Shown: positions 6,182 to 14,155, numbered from the stretch's first letter. The stretch: DNA of 23,475 nt from CAYTSA01 sp964440345 (GCA_964440345.1 CAYTSA010000063.1:1-23475), one strand, 5' to 3'. A program made the numbers and translations. The notes: a model not told the origin generated them from the sequence alone.

Positions 6182-7819
6182 ATGCAGGAACGGTTGACGC
6201 CCAAGTTGTATCAGGAATTTGTGGATAATTTTGCTTTGACTGTGCCGGAAAACTATAACTTCGCCTTTGACTTTCTGGACAGGACAGCAGCAGAGGACCC
6301 GGCCCGGCCAGCCATGGTTCTTATAGACCCCGAAGGCCAGCGCCACGACTATGACCTGGGGTTTTTCAGCCGGGAGTCCGGCAAGCTGGCCAACGGCCTG
6401 GCCGCCATAGGCGTAGGCAAAGGCGACCGGGTCATGCTGGTGCTGTATCGACGGGTGGAGTTCTGGGTAGCCATGCTGGCCCTGCACAAACTGGGCGCCG
6501 TGGCCGTGCCCTCGCCCAATCTGCTTACGTCTAAGGACATAGAATTCCGGGTCAATTACGCTAAGATCAAAGGCGTCATTTGCGAGCACGCCATTACCGA
6601 GCGCATGGAGACCGCACGGCCCAAGTGTGCGAGCCTGGAAGTGCTGGTCCAGGCCGGCGGCGGGGCCTTGCCCGAGGGATGGTCTGCCTACGAAGACGTG
6701 TTGGAGGGACAAAGCGACGCCTACGTTCCTGCTGAAAAGCCCGGCGGCGGCGATCCGTTGTTCATTTTTTTCACCTCCGGCACCACGGGCATGCCCAAGA
6801 TGGTGGAGCACCCGCACACGTACCCTCTGGGCCACTACACTACGGGCGTGTACTGGCACGACCTGCGGCCAGGCGACCTGCATCTGACCCTGGCTGATTC
6901 CGGCTGGGCCAAGGCGGTGTGGGGCAAGTTCTACGGACAGTGGATGGCCGGGGCGTGTGTCTTCACCTGGGACTTTCGAGGCAAATTTGAAGCGGACGAA
7001 CTGCTGCGCATGCTTGCCGAACACAAGGTGACCACCTTTTGCGCCCCGCCCACGGTGTATCGCTTTTTGGTGCGCGAAGACCTGGCTGCGTACGACCTTT
7101 CTGGCCTGCGCCACTGCGTCACTGCGGGCGAGCTGCTCAACGGCTCCATCTTTCACGCTTGGGAAAAGGCTACCGGCCTGCCCGTATACGAAGGCTACGG
7201 CCAGACAGAGACCTGTCTGCAGATAGCCACTTTCCCGTTCATGGAGCCCAAAGCCGGCTCCATTGGCAAGCCCTGCCCGGGCTGGGACGTGGCGCTCCTG
7301 GACCCCGAAGGCAACGTCTGTCCCCCGGGAGAGGAAGGCGAAATATGCATCCGGCTGGGCGACAAACCGGTGACCGGCTTGTTTACCGGCTACCTGGACG
7401 AACCCGAGAAGACGGCCTCGGTCATGTATGACGGCTACTACCACACCGGGGACAAGGCCTGGATGGACGAAGACGGCTACTACTGGTTCCTGGGACGCAA
7501 CGACGACCTGATCAAGAGCTCTGGGTACCGCATCGGCCCGTTCGAGGTGGAGTCTGCGCTGATAACGCACTCGGCGGTGGTGGAGGCCGCGGTGACCGGC
7601 GTGCCGGACGATATCCGCGGCCAGGCCGTGAAAGCCACGGTGGTGCTGGCGCCGGGGTATGCGCCCTCTGAAGAACTGACCAAAGAGCTGCAGAACCACG
7701 TCAAGGCCGTGACCGCGCCGTACAAATACCCGCGGGTTGTCGACTATGTGGCCGAGCTGCCCAAGACCATCAGCGGCAAGATAAAGCGGGCCGAGATACG
7801 GGAGAAGGACGCGGGGTAG
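6182..7819 (+). CDS. AMP-forming acyl-CoA synthetase (acetyl/medium-chain acyl-CoA ligase type)
   Basis: This encodes 545 residues, a normal length for the ANL superfamily. The P-loop-like motif FFTSGTTGMPKMVEHPH is at about 197-213, GYGQTET at about 338, 'YHTGDKAWMDEDGYYWFLGR' followed by DDLIKSSGYRIGP near 420-457, and the C-terminal PKTISGKIKR with the catalytic lysine near 530. The N-terminal part (FVDNFALTVPENYNFAFDFL) resembles ACSM/medium-chain and acetyl-CoA synthetase-like members. It should activate a carboxylic acid with ATP to an acyl-adenylate and then the CoA thioester in the cytoplasm. The acid cannot be told from sequence. The start ATG at 6182 has AAGGAGAG close upstream. It is paired with the XRE-cupin regulator. 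Confidence 0.93.
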   Translation: MQERLTPKLYQEFVDNFALTVPENYNFAFDFLDRTAAEDPARPAMVLIDPEGQRHDYDLGFFSRESGKLANGLAAIGVGKGDRVMLVLYRRVEFWVAMLALHKLGAVAVPSPNLLTSKDIEFRVNYAKIKGVICEHAITERMETARPKCASLEVLVQAGGGALPEGWSAYEDVLEGQSDAYVPAEKPGGGDPLFIFFTSGTTGMPKMVEHPHTYPLGHYTTGVYWHDLRPGDLHLTLADSGWAKAVWGKFYGQWMAGACVFTWDFRGKFEADELLRMLAEHKVTTFCAPPTVYRFLVREDLAAYDLSGLRHCVTAGELLNGSIFHAWEKATGLPVYEGYGQTETCLQIATFPFMEPKAGSIGKPCPGWDVALLDPEGNVCPPGEEGEICIRLGDKPVTGLFTGYLDEPEKTASVMYDGYYHTGDKAWMDEDGYYWFLGRNDDLIKSSGYRIGPFEVESALITHSAVVEAAVTGVPDDIRGQAVKATVVLAPGYAPSEELTKELQNHVKAVTAPYKYPRVVDYVAELPKTISGKIKRAEIREKDAG

Positions 7820-7831
7820 GTTGAAGGCTGA

Positions 7832-8599
7832 TCAGGCTGTCTGATCGCCGCCCAGTCGCGCCTGCGCCAGATAGGCCACGTATTCCTGGTTGCCCTTCGG
7901 GCCTTTGACGCCCGCGGGCGTAACTCCCCGGCAGGCCAGGCCCAGCTCGTCCACGGCAAAGCGCAGCACCTTGTCCACGGCTTCTTGCTGGTGTTCACTG
8001 CTGCGCACCACGCCTTTGCGGACTTTTTCCGGACCCAGTTCGAACTGCGGCTTGACAAGAACCAGAGCGCGGCCGTCCGGCTTAAGAAACTGCGCCAGCG
8101 CCGGCAGCACCAGCGTGAGCGATATGAAGGAGAGGTCCGCGGTGACCAGGTCCACCCGGCAAGGCAGAAGGTCCGGAGCTGCGTAGCGCAGGTTCACTCC
8201 TTCCAGGGAAATCACGCGCTCGTCGCGCTGCAGCTTTTCGTGCAATTGGCTGGACCCTACGTCCACGGCGTATACTTTGGCCGCGCCGTGCTGCAGCAGG
8301 CAGTCTGTAAAGCCTCCTGTAGAGGCGCCGGCGTCCAGGCATATCCAGCCCGTGGGCGCCATGGCGAACTGTTCCAAAGCGGAGAGCAGCTTGTAGGCCC
8401 CGCGGCTGACGAACTGTTCTGGCGTCTTGAGCTGCAGGATGGTTTCCGGCGAAAGCTGCTGCCCGGGCTTGGCCACGGGCGCCACGGCGCCGTTGCGGTC
8501 TAGAAGGATCTGGCCGGCCATGATCAGCCGTTTGGCTTTTTCCCGGCTTTCGGCCAGCCCCTGGTCCGCGGCCAGCTGGTCTGCGCGTACTTTTTTCAT
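7832..8599 (-). CDS. tlyA: TlyA-family rRNA methyltransferase / putative hemolysin
   Basis: This encodes 255 residues from ATG 8599 (a GTG two codons earlier at 8605 is also possible). The N-terminal ~60 residues are an S4 RNA-binding domain (KKVRADQLAADQGLAESREK and 'AKRLIMAGQILLDR'). An FtsJ-type methyltransferase follows, with SAM motif I LDAGASTGGFTDCLL, 'VYAVDVGSSQL', 'VDLVTADLSFISL' and 'LVLVKPQFE'. TlyA proteins 2'-O-methylate ribosomal RNA; the old hemolysin name is only historical in most bacteria. It lies downstream of the FmdB-type gene on the same strand, 36 bp apart. A hairpin overlaps its translation start region (see separate entry). Confidence 0.93.
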   Translation of the reverse strand: MKKVRADQLAADQGLAESREKAKRLIMAGQILLDRNGAVAPVAKPGQQLSPETILQLKTPEQFVSRGAYKLLSALEQFAMAPTGWICLDAGASTGGFTDCLLQHGAAKVYAVDVGSSQLHEKLQRDERVISLEGVNLRYAAPDLLPCRVDLVTADLSFISLTLVLPALAQFLKPDGRALVLVKPQFELGPEKVRKGVVRSSEHQQEAVDKVLRFAVDELGLACRGVTPAGVKGPKGNQEYVAYLAQARLGGDQTA

Positions 8600-8603
8600 G
8601 AAC

Positions 8604-8620
8604 ACCCCGCACCGCGGGGT
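8604..8620. promoter_or_regulatory. Perfect hairpin covering the tlyA ribosome binding region
   Basis: ACCCCGC and GCGGGGT form a perfect 7-bp inverted repeat with a 3-nt spacer. On the minus strand it ends 4 bases before the ATG at 8599 and includes the only purine-rich Shine-Dalgarno candidate (GGGG), so it could lower translation of tlyA in the transcript shared with the FmdB-type gene. There is no T tract, so termination is unlikely. Confidence 0.45.
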
Positions 8621-8635
8621 AGCAGAAAATTACGC

Positions 8636-8857
8636 TCAGGAAAAGCCGCCAGAACCGCAAGACGAGCCGCCCATGGGGCCGGACGGGCTGACCCCGCCAA
8701 AACCCGCCACGGGCTGGCAGTTCGCCGTCGCGGACATGAGCCGTCGGGTTTTAGTGCTCTTGCAGGTGGGACAGGCCGGGGCAGTATTCTGACCAGCGCC
8801 CATCAGTTCTTCAAATTTTGTTTGGCATGCATTGCACTGATATTCATATAAAGGCAT
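8636..8857 (-). CDS. FmdB-type zinc ribbon protein
   Basis: This encodes 73 residues from the ATG at 8855-8857, with AAGGAGAG upstream on the minus strand. It opens with MPLYEYQCNACQTKFEEL, the FmdB/CxxC zinc ribbon signature; the zinc ligands are C8, C11, C29 and C32. The C-terminus is Gly/Ser-rich with one further Cys and looks disordered. The family is small, widespread and of unclear function (possible regulator). It precedes tlyA on the same strand and is divergent from the TPR gene. Confidence 0.9.
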   Translation of the reverse strand: MPLYEYQCNACQTKFEELMGAGQNTAPACPTCKSTKTRRLMSATANCQPVAGFGGVSPSGPMGGSSCGSGGFS

Positions 8858-8965
8858 GGTATTCTCTCCTTGTGAAGAAGGTGAATATTTTCTTACTGCA
8901 GTATAAACAGCAAACGCCGCTTGGCAAGACGTGCGCGCAGTGTCTTAATGTGAGCGGCTTGCGTC

Positions 8966-8995
8966 TTGACTTGTCTGCAATTGGCGGCGTATTCA
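8966..8995 (+). promoter_or_regulatory. Possible sigma-70-type promoter of the TPR protein gene
   Basis: TTGACT (8966-8971) and TATTCA (8990-8995) are separated by 18 bp and lie 38 bp before the TPR gene start. This is a reasonable but unproven -35/-10 pair, read by eye only. Confidence 0.35.
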
Positions 8996-9032
8996 GAGCA
9001 CTCCTTTATAACTGAAAAACCATCTGAGCGCC

Positions 9033-9848
9033 ATGAATAAAGGTTTTAAAGCCTTCAAGGAAGAAATCGCCCGGGCCAAGAATTATTATCACCGGCACGA
9101 GGTGTTGCGCTCTATGATCTCTTTTGCCACAGCCATGCGCACCATGTTCAAGGCTCGTCTGATGGGACGCGACAAGACCGAGGCCTCCGGCGCTCTGCGG
9201 GAGATGACAGGCCTGTACTCACGCACTGAGGAGGTAAAAAAATTTGCCCCCAACGGGCTGAGGTTTGTGCCTGGCAAGGAAAAACAACTGCTTATGCAGG
9301 TGGTTGCCTTGGTTAAGAAGGTCCAGGGGGAAATGGTCAAGGAAAGCCAGGAAGAGGCCCGCCGTCGCAAGCTGAAGATAGACCGGCTGCTCATCCGCGC
9401 AGAAAAGCACCTGGAGCACAAAAAGATTAGCGAGGCCGAGGAGGCCTTTCAGGAAGCGGTCTCGCTGTACGTTGACGAGCATAAGCTGTATTTCGTTATT
9501 TCCTCCAAACTGCTTAAGGCTGACTATCCCCGCCAGGCCCTAAAATACTTGCACAAGGGGCTGGAAGTGGACCCCGAAGAAGAGCACAACTACCGGCTGC
9601 TGGCCGAAGCCCACGAAAAACTTGGCGATCTGGAAAAGGCTGAAAAGGCTCTGAAAGACTCTTTGGCCAAATTTGGCGATGATTTTCGCACCTGGGTGCA
9701 GTATGGCAATATGCTGCTGCGCGCCAAGCGGCTTAAAGAAGCCCTGGAAGCCGCCAAAAAGGCCATAGACCTGGACCCCACCCACCCGGACGCCAAGACC
9801 TTGGTCCAAAAGCTCAAAAAACTTGCCGCCAAGTCCAAGAAAAGCTGA
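9033..9848 (+). CDS. Tetratricopeptide repeat protein
   Basis: This encodes 271 residues from ATG 9033. It is basic and helical throughout, with no signal peptide, so it should be cytoplasmic. The C-terminal half contains TPR units: 'ISEAEEAFQEAVSLYVDEHK', 'YPRQALKYLHKGLEVDPEEE', 'GDLEKAEKALKDSLAKFGDD' and 'KRLKEALEAAKKAIDLDPTH'. The N-terminal half (FKEEIARAKNYYHRHEVLRS, 'FATAMRTMFKARLMGRDKTE') is a separate helical region seen in some delta-proteobacterial TPR proteins; I cannot name it. TPR domains mediate protein-protein contacts; the partner is unknown. The Shine-Dalgarno is weak (GAGCG). It is divergent from the FmdB/tlyA genes. Confidence 0.88.
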   Translation: MNKGFKAFKEEIARAKNYYHRHEVLRSMISFATAMRTMFKARLMGRDKTEASGALREMTGLYSRTEEVKKFAPNGLRFVPGKEKQLLMQVVALVKKVQGEMVKESQEEARRRKLKIDRLLIRAEKHLEHKKISEAEEAFQEAVSLYVDEHKLYFVISSKLLKADYPRQALKYLHKGLEVDPEEEHNYRLLAEAHEKLGDLEKAEKALKDSLAKFGDDFRTWVQYGNMLLRAKRLKEALEAAKKAIDLDPTHPDAKTLVQKLKKLAAKSKKS

Positions 9849-9920
9849 CGGCCAGGCGAGGCCATAGACTTTATGTATGCAGCATGAAGCGTTGACCGTT
9901 TTAAATATTTTGGAATATTT

Positions 9921-10010
9921 TTTCACACATTCTCTCGGCTTCGCCTTCGTCTTGCTTCGCTTCGACCACACGCCAAGCGTATAATGTGCTGTGCACGGGG
10001 AAGTGTGAAA
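9921..10010. repeat. Inverted pair TTTCACAC / GTGTGAAA in the TPR-trmJ gap
   Basis: TTTCACAC (9921-9928) and GTGTGAAA (10003-10010) are perfect 8-bp complements enclosing about 74 bp, which includes CTTCGCTTCG (9954-9964). The pair lies immediately beyond a copy of the dispersed 34-nt repeat and may belong to the same larger element. Confidence 0.45.
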
Positions 10011-10027
10011 CTGCCATATGACGCCGC

Positions 10028-10066
10028 CGCGTTGCTCGCCGCCGCCGTTGGCTTGGGGCTGCTCAC
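10028..10066 (-). repeat. Dispersed intergenic repeat, copy A (39 nt shared with copy B)
   Basis: Read on the minus strand, it begins GTGAGCAGCCCCAAGCC and is identical over 39 nt to 22130-22168 and over 34 nt to 23074-23107. The trmJ-like gene's TGA (10063-10065) is bases 2-4 of the repeat. Downstream on the same strand, the sequence GGCGTCATATGG and a CGAAGCGAAGC block recur in the same order as after copy B, so the element is longer than the core. Confidence 0.9.
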
Positions 10067-10818
10067 TTTTTCTGCGGCAGCTGACGGGCCATCCACTGCA
10101 CCTGGCGGCAAATGCCCATCAACAAGTTGAAGTCATTGCGGCGCAAGCGAATGCGCTGCATGAACCGGCGCACGGGCAGCATCCAGTAGTCCGGGTTGTC
10201 CGGTTTCAGAAAATCAATGGCCAGCAATGTTTCCTGAATGACCGCGAAGAGCGTTTCCTGTTCGGCGTGGGTGGCCAGGGGCGAATGCGGCGGGCCCTTG
10301 GGCCGGAAGGGCTTGTCAAGCGATCTGGTGAAGCACTCGTAGAGCACAATGAGCACGGCCTGGGCCAGGTTCAGGGACGAGGCGTCAGCCGCCGTGGGGA
10401 TGGTCAGCAGCCGGCCGCAGATTTCAATGTCCTCGTTGGTCAGGCCCCGGTCCTCGGCGCCGAAGACCACGCCCACGTGCATTCCCTGGGCCAGAAAACC
10501 GGCAATGTCCGGCCCGGCCTGGGCCGGCGTCTGGCAGCCTTTGCGCCAGCCCCCGGTGCGGGCGGTGGCCCCGTATACGGTGTGCAGCCCGGCCAGTGCC
10601 GCAGGCAGGGTTTCCTCCAGCCGCATGCGCTTGAGAATTTCCGCGCCCTTTGGCGTGGCCAGGGCCAGAGCCTTGTCCATGTCCCACTGCCGCGGGGCGA
10701 CAACGACCAGATTCGGACAGCCCATGTTGGCGCAGGCCCGGGCCGCGGCGCCCACGTTCTCGGGAAATTTTGGCGCGTTGAGTACTATTGTCAGTCCGTC
10801 CAGCATGGCCGGGGTCAT
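10063..10818 (-). CDS. trmJ: TrmJ-like tRNA/rRNA 2'-O-methyltransferase (SPOUT family)
   Basis: This encodes 251 residues from the ATG at 10816-10818. A TTG start at 10842 would add 8 residues but has no ribosome binding site. The SPOUT domain starts LDGLTIVLNAPKFPENVGAA, the usual TrmH/TrmJ start in which N and G of PENVG help bind RNA. Later motifs are 'GVVFGAEDRGLTNEDI' and 'IPTAADASSLNLAQAV', which form the SAM-binding trefoil knot. The C-terminal extension (about residues 165-251, ending RQVQWMARQLPQKK) is the helical tail typical of TrmJ, which methylates position 32 of tRNAs. The stop codon is within a dispersed repeat. TrmJ versus another TrmH-like enzyme is not fully certain. Confidence 0.88.
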   Translation of the reverse strand: MTPAMLDGLTIVLNAPKFPENVGAAARACANMGCPNLVVVAPRQWDMDKALALATPKGAEILKRMRLEETLPAALAGLHTVYGATARTGGWRKGCQTPAQAGPDIAGFLAQGMHVGVVFGAEDRGLTNEDIEICGRLLTIPTAADASSLNLAQAVLIVLYECFTRSLDKPFRPKGPPHSPLATHAEQETLFAVIQETLLAIDFLKPDNPDYWMLPVRRFMQRIRLRRNDFNLLMGICRQVQWMARQLPQKK

Positions 10819-11313
10819 TTCACATCTTTTGTGTTCTGGCAAGGGGAGCTGCTTGTCGAAAAACCATCGCCTACGGTCACTGGCCAGACAAGCCGGCTAC
10901 AGGCCAGTACACGCACGATACCTTACACCAATACGTCATAGAGTAGGGGCAACCCTTGCGGCCGCCCGCCCTAATACTCTTCTTGATGCTCCATTGAGCA
11001 TGGCGGCGACGCCTCGTTGGTGATGGATTTGTGCTTGCAACCACACACTATCTATTTGGTTTTCGAATATAACGAGTTTTATGGGCTGAAGATTGTAGCT
11101 TGTCGCGTGGAGAGGAGAGGGGGCGCTGGTTTGCGAGGAAGTCCACGCCAATTCGTGGGGTACATTCATAATCCCGTGTAAATAAATAGTTGCCTGCATT
11201 TGAGCGTGTTGCAGATGTGTTATTCGAATTGAAGCAGTATGTAGTATCCAATAGCCGAATGAAAACATCGTTTGGAAAATACTTATGTGTCTGCATGCAA
11301 GGAAAATATCGTG
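10819..11313. other. Gene-poor region between trmJ and the nadK block, with an AT-rich centre
   Basis: About 495 bp without a supported gene. It shifts from GC-rich near 10960 to AT-rich at about 11040-11310. ATGCTC-CATT-GAGCAT, a perfect 6-bp hairpin, lies near 10984-11000. Frames on both strands (for example 11048-11296 minus) show no recognisable family. Promoters for the divergent trmJ and the downstream genes should be in it. Confidence 0.45.
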
Positions 11314-11466
11314 ATGTTGTTTGTGCACAGTGCCAATACTATAGAATTCAACGACCACACCGTGACCGGGCAGGACAACCAAACCTCCACCCTGAGCCAC
11401 GGCCCTGTGGGCCGCATTACCGGCATCCAGCGGCCGAACGGCTCCCACATCGCCTCCCCCGGCTGA
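11314..11466 (+). CDS. Small ORF of unknown function (50 codons)
   Basis: The ATG at 11314 is preceded by AAGGA about 12 bases upstream. The encoded peptide begins MLFVHSANTIEFNDHTVTGQ and ends HIASPG. Third codon positions from about codon 14 onward are nearly all C or G, as in the real genes of this window, while the DNA just before is AT-rich; this argues the frame is or was coding. The peptide is polar with alternating beta-prone residues and no signal or membrane segment. It ends 43 bp before nadK. I recognise no family. It may be a small real gene or the 3' part of a longer one whose front was replaced. Confidence 0.42.
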   Translation: MLFVHSANTIEFNDHTVTGQDNQTSTLSHGPVGRITGIQRPNGSHIASPG

Positions 11467-11509
11467 CCGCATCTGGCCGCCTGCATCTGTTCTTGAATCC
11501 CAGCCAAGG

Positions 11510-12397
11510 ATGGCATACAAGAACGCGATGCGCATCTCTTCCATTCTGGTGATTACCAAGAAAGGCGACGACAAGGCCGCCAAAACCGGCCGGAGCATAG
11601 CCGACTGGTTGCAGGACCGGGACATCCGCGCTCTTGTCCGGGCTAACGATCCTTCCCGGCCGCCGGACCTTTCCGGCTTTGCTGACGGGCCGGACATCGT
11701 CATGGTCCTTGGCGGCGACGGCACCCTCATAGGCGTGGCCCGCCAGCTGCCGTCCGAACAACGCATCCCGGTGCTGGGCGTGAACATGGGCACGGTGGGT
11801 TTTCTCACTGATATGGACGCTAAGGACTGGCCCCAGCGACTGGAGGACTTGCTGCAAAACGATCTGCGCGTGACCGAGCGATTGTGTCTGGAGTACCAAG
11901 TATGGCGCAACGGCGGCGTAGCGCTGCAGGGCCGGGCGCTGAACGACGTGGTTGTCAGCCGCGCCTCCCTGGCGCGCCTCATACGGCTGGAGCTACAGCT
12001 TGACGGCTTGTCGCTGGGCCGGGTCCACGCTGATGGGCTGATCATCGCCACGCCCACAGGCTCCACTGCGTATTCTGTGTCCGCTGGCGGGCCCCTGGCG
12101 CACCCGGAGGTGGGCATGATTTCCGTCACTTCGATTTGCCCTTTTCTGAGCAGCTTCCCTCCCTTGGTGCTTCCGCCGGACTCCGAGCTGACCGTCGGGC
12201 TCTCCAATCCGTTTGCAGACGTGCATCTGACTCTGGACGGCCAGGAGGGCCAGCCCCTGGAAAAGGGCGACACGATTGTCGTGCGCCGGTCGGCCCAGCC
12301 AGCCCTTTTTGTGAAGACGCCTTGGTGTCAATTTGCGGCCAAACTCTTGGCCAAGGGCTTTATCCGGGACGAGCGCGTGGGGAGAAGCTGCGTATGA
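11510..12397 (+). CDS. nadK: NAD kinase
   Basis: This encodes 295 residues, the usual length. GGDGT, the catalytic/ATP motif, is at 68-72 within 'MVLGGDGTLIGVAR'. Then come 'VLGVNMGTVGFLTDM', the NAD-binding 'LNDVVVSRAS', 'HADGLIIATPTGSTAYSVSA' with GGPL, and the closing 'PPLVLPPDSEL' and 'TLDGQEG' segments. The enzyme phosphorylates NAD to NADP in the cytoplasm. The start at 11510 has AAGG directly adjacent, which is too close; ATG 11528 (MRISSILVIT) is the alternative and matches typical NadK starts. The stop TGA overlaps the next gene's ATG by four bases (ATGA), so translation of the two is coupled. Confidence 0.96.
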   Translation: MAYKNAMRISSILVITKKGDDKAAKTGRSIADWLQDRDIRALVRANDPSRPPDLSGFADGPDIVMVLGGDGTLIGVARQLPSEQRIPVLGVNMGTVGFLTDMDAKDWPQRLEDLLQNDLRVTERLCLEYQVWRNGGVALQGRALNDVVVSRASLARLIRLELQLDGLSLGRVHADGLIIATPTGSTAYSVSAGGPLAHPEVGMISVTSICPFLSSFPPLVLPPDSELTVGLSNPFADVHLTLDGQEGQPLEKGDTIVVRRSAQPALFVKTPWCQFAAKLLAKGFIRDERVGRSCV

Positions 12398-14154
12398 GCG
12401 AGCTGCCGGATATTCAGACATCCGCCGAAATACGGTTGGGCCAGGACCCCATTCTGGACGCCTGGGTGCTGCACTTTATGGCCGAGAACAATCTGGACTA
12501 CCTGCTCAACCCCCTGCACAACGCCTCGCCGGAACAGTTGCGGTTCATGGTGGCCTTGGACGAGGACCAGGTGTACGTGCCCAGCGCGGATTCCTATTTT
12601 CTCATGTTGCTGCAGCCCACGGCGCCGCCGGAGCTTTTGCAAGCCTACACCGCCCGCTGGCGAAACTTCTCTCGGTTGGTGGTGGACAACACCAGCCCGG
12701 GCCAGGTCCGCTCGCGCATGGTGCAGTTCGCCAGGCACCGGTTCCGCATCGCCCTGGCCTCGCACATCATGATCCCTTCGCGCATGTCCAAGCGGCTGTA
12801 TTCCATATTTCTTACCCAGAGCGGCATTGAGGACCCAGCCCGGGAAATCAAGAAACTCTCCAACCGCCGGGCGGCGGACCTGCTGGGGGGGAAGTCCCTA
12901 CAGCGGCTGCTCTATGCCTGTCCAGAGGGCATGGGGGCCTGCGGCGTCATCTCCGAAATGCGCAAACTGCTGGACCGGCTGGAGCTTCGCCGGCTGCTCT
13001 GCCTTTCCGCCTGGGCGGAGCTGTGGACCCGCGGTCAGGCCGGGCCGGGGGTGGCCGGCCTGGAAAAAGAGATGCACAAACCCTGCCCGGATTTCGCGCA
13101 CATCGACGCCGCCCTGGACAGCGTGACCGACCACGGCCGCGAGCACAAGAACATACTCTACCTGCCCAACGAAAGCGGCGGCGTGATCGTAGACCTGCTC
13201 ATCGCCCGCAGCCTCATCCGCCAGGGGCATAACGTGGTCATGGCTTTGAAAGACGGCTTCAGCGGCCTGCGGCCCACTATTTGGGATTTGGATTGCGATC
13301 CCGTGCTGGCCACAGCCATTGGCGACGGCCATGTACTCACCGAGCGCAAAGTCAGCAAAAACCAGCTGCTCCAGGCCATGCGGGCCAACCAGCTGCTCAT
13401 CATTTCCGACGGCTGCAAGGAACGGTTTAACCCTTACAAGACCAGCGTCACCTTTGCCCGGGCCTGGAAGGAGTGCGACCTGGTCATTGCCAAAGGACGG
13501 CCCCACGCCCGCCGGCTCATCGAAAACTCGCACCAGTTCACCACGGATATTCTCTGCTTCTACCGCGACCCGGGCGGCTCCTTCAGAGCCCATTTCAAGC
13601 CCAAAGCTCCTGGCGTGCAGGTTTTTACGGAAGCCGACCTGCGGGCCAAGGCCGACGACATCATCCACGCCATGCGCGAAGCCAAGCAGGCCGGCAAAAA
13701 GGTCATGTTCTACAGCGCCATCGTGGGTTCCATTCCCGGCCAGACCAGGACCGCCATCCGCGTGCTACAGACTTTTGTGGACTATCTGCGCAGCCGGCAC
13801 GACTCCATTTTCATTATCAACCCTGCCGAGCACTTTGAAGAAGGGTTGGACGGCGACGATTTGATGTACATGTGGGAGCGGGTGCAGCGCAGCGGTCTGC
13901 TGGATATCTGGCGATTCCAGACCGTGGCCGACGTGGAGCGCAGCTTTGAACTGATGGACGAGCCCGTGCCCCCGGCCTGGATAGGCAAGGACGCCACCTA
14001 TTCCACAGGCTGCACCAAGGAAATGTCCATTGCTCTGGAGGTGCAGGCCAGGCGGCCGGAGATGCAGATTATCGGGCCCAGCCCGGAAAAATTTTTCCGC
14101 CGCCGCGAATATGGCGTGGGCAAATACTACGACGCAGGCATAGAGGTGATGTAG
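12394..14154 (+). CDS. DUF89/ARMT1-like domain protein
   Basis: This encodes 586 residues from ATG 12394, with GGGGAGAAG upstream and a 4-bp overlap with nadK. The first ~240 residues are a helical region with no name I know. A DUF89 (ARMT1-like, metal-dependent damage-control phosphatase) domain follows: NILYLPNESGGVIVDLLIAR at about 253-272, 'VVMALKDGFSGLRPTIWDLD', 'LLIISDGCKERFNPYKT' at about 330-350, and 'CDLVIAKGRPH' at about 361-371, matching the family's 'DLIIAKGQGN'. The metal-binding 'DNAGE' of the family reads NESGG here, so key residues differ. The last ~170 residues include 'KVMFYSAIVGSIPGQTRTAI'. Relatives remove phosphate from damaged sugar phosphates; with nadK upstream, a link to nucleotide metabolism is a guess. 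Confidence 0.75.
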   Translation: MSELPDIQTSAEIRLGQDPILDAWVLHFMAENNLDYLLNPLHNASPEQLRFMVALDEDQVYVPSADSYFLMLLQPTAPPELLQAYTARWRNFSRLVVDNTSPGQVRSRMVQFARHRFRIALASHIMIPSRMSKRLYSIFLTQSGIEDPAREIKKLSNRRAADLLGGKSLQRLLYACPEGMGACGVISEMRKLLDRLELRRLLCLSAWAELWTRGQAGPGVAGLEKEMHKPCPDFAHIDAALDSVTDHGREHKNILYLPNESGGVIVDLLIARSLIRQGHNVVMALKDGFSGLRPTIWDLDCDPVLATAIGDGHVLTERKVSKNQLLQAMRANQLLIISDGCKERFNPYKTSVTFARAWKECDLVIAKGRPHARRLIENSHQFTTDILCFYRDPGGSFRAHFKPKAPGVQVFTEADLRAKADDIIHAMREAKQAGKKVMFYSAIVGSIPGQTRTAIRVLQTFVDYLRSRHDSIFIINPAEHFEEGLDGDDLMYMWERVQRSGLLDIWRFQTVADVERSFELMDEPVPPAWIGKDATYSTGCTKEMSIALEVQARRPEMQIIGPSPEKFFRRREYGVGKYYDAGIEVM

Positions 14155-14155
14155 C

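Noticed and set aside
6002..7699. A 565-codon open frame on the minus strand
   Set aside because: It is opposite the acyl-CoA synthetase and cupin genes and has no recognisable domain. High GC third positions of the real genes keep the complementary frame open.
11120..11165. A GAGGAAGTCC-like string recalling the RNase P RNA core
   Set aside because: Only about ten bases match; the paired distal consensus (ACAGAA region) and overall folding are absent.
10936..12273. A 445-codon minus-strand frame over nadK and the gap before it
   Set aside because: Low-complexity Ser/Arg-rich translation typical of an antisense shadow; the plus strand encodes an unmistakable NAD kinase.
12136..12393. Upstream in-frame extension of the DUF89 protein inside nadK
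   Set aside because: It overlaps nadK in another frame with low-complexity Arg/Ala/Gly translation; the ATG at 12394 with GGGGAGAAG upstream is a clear start.
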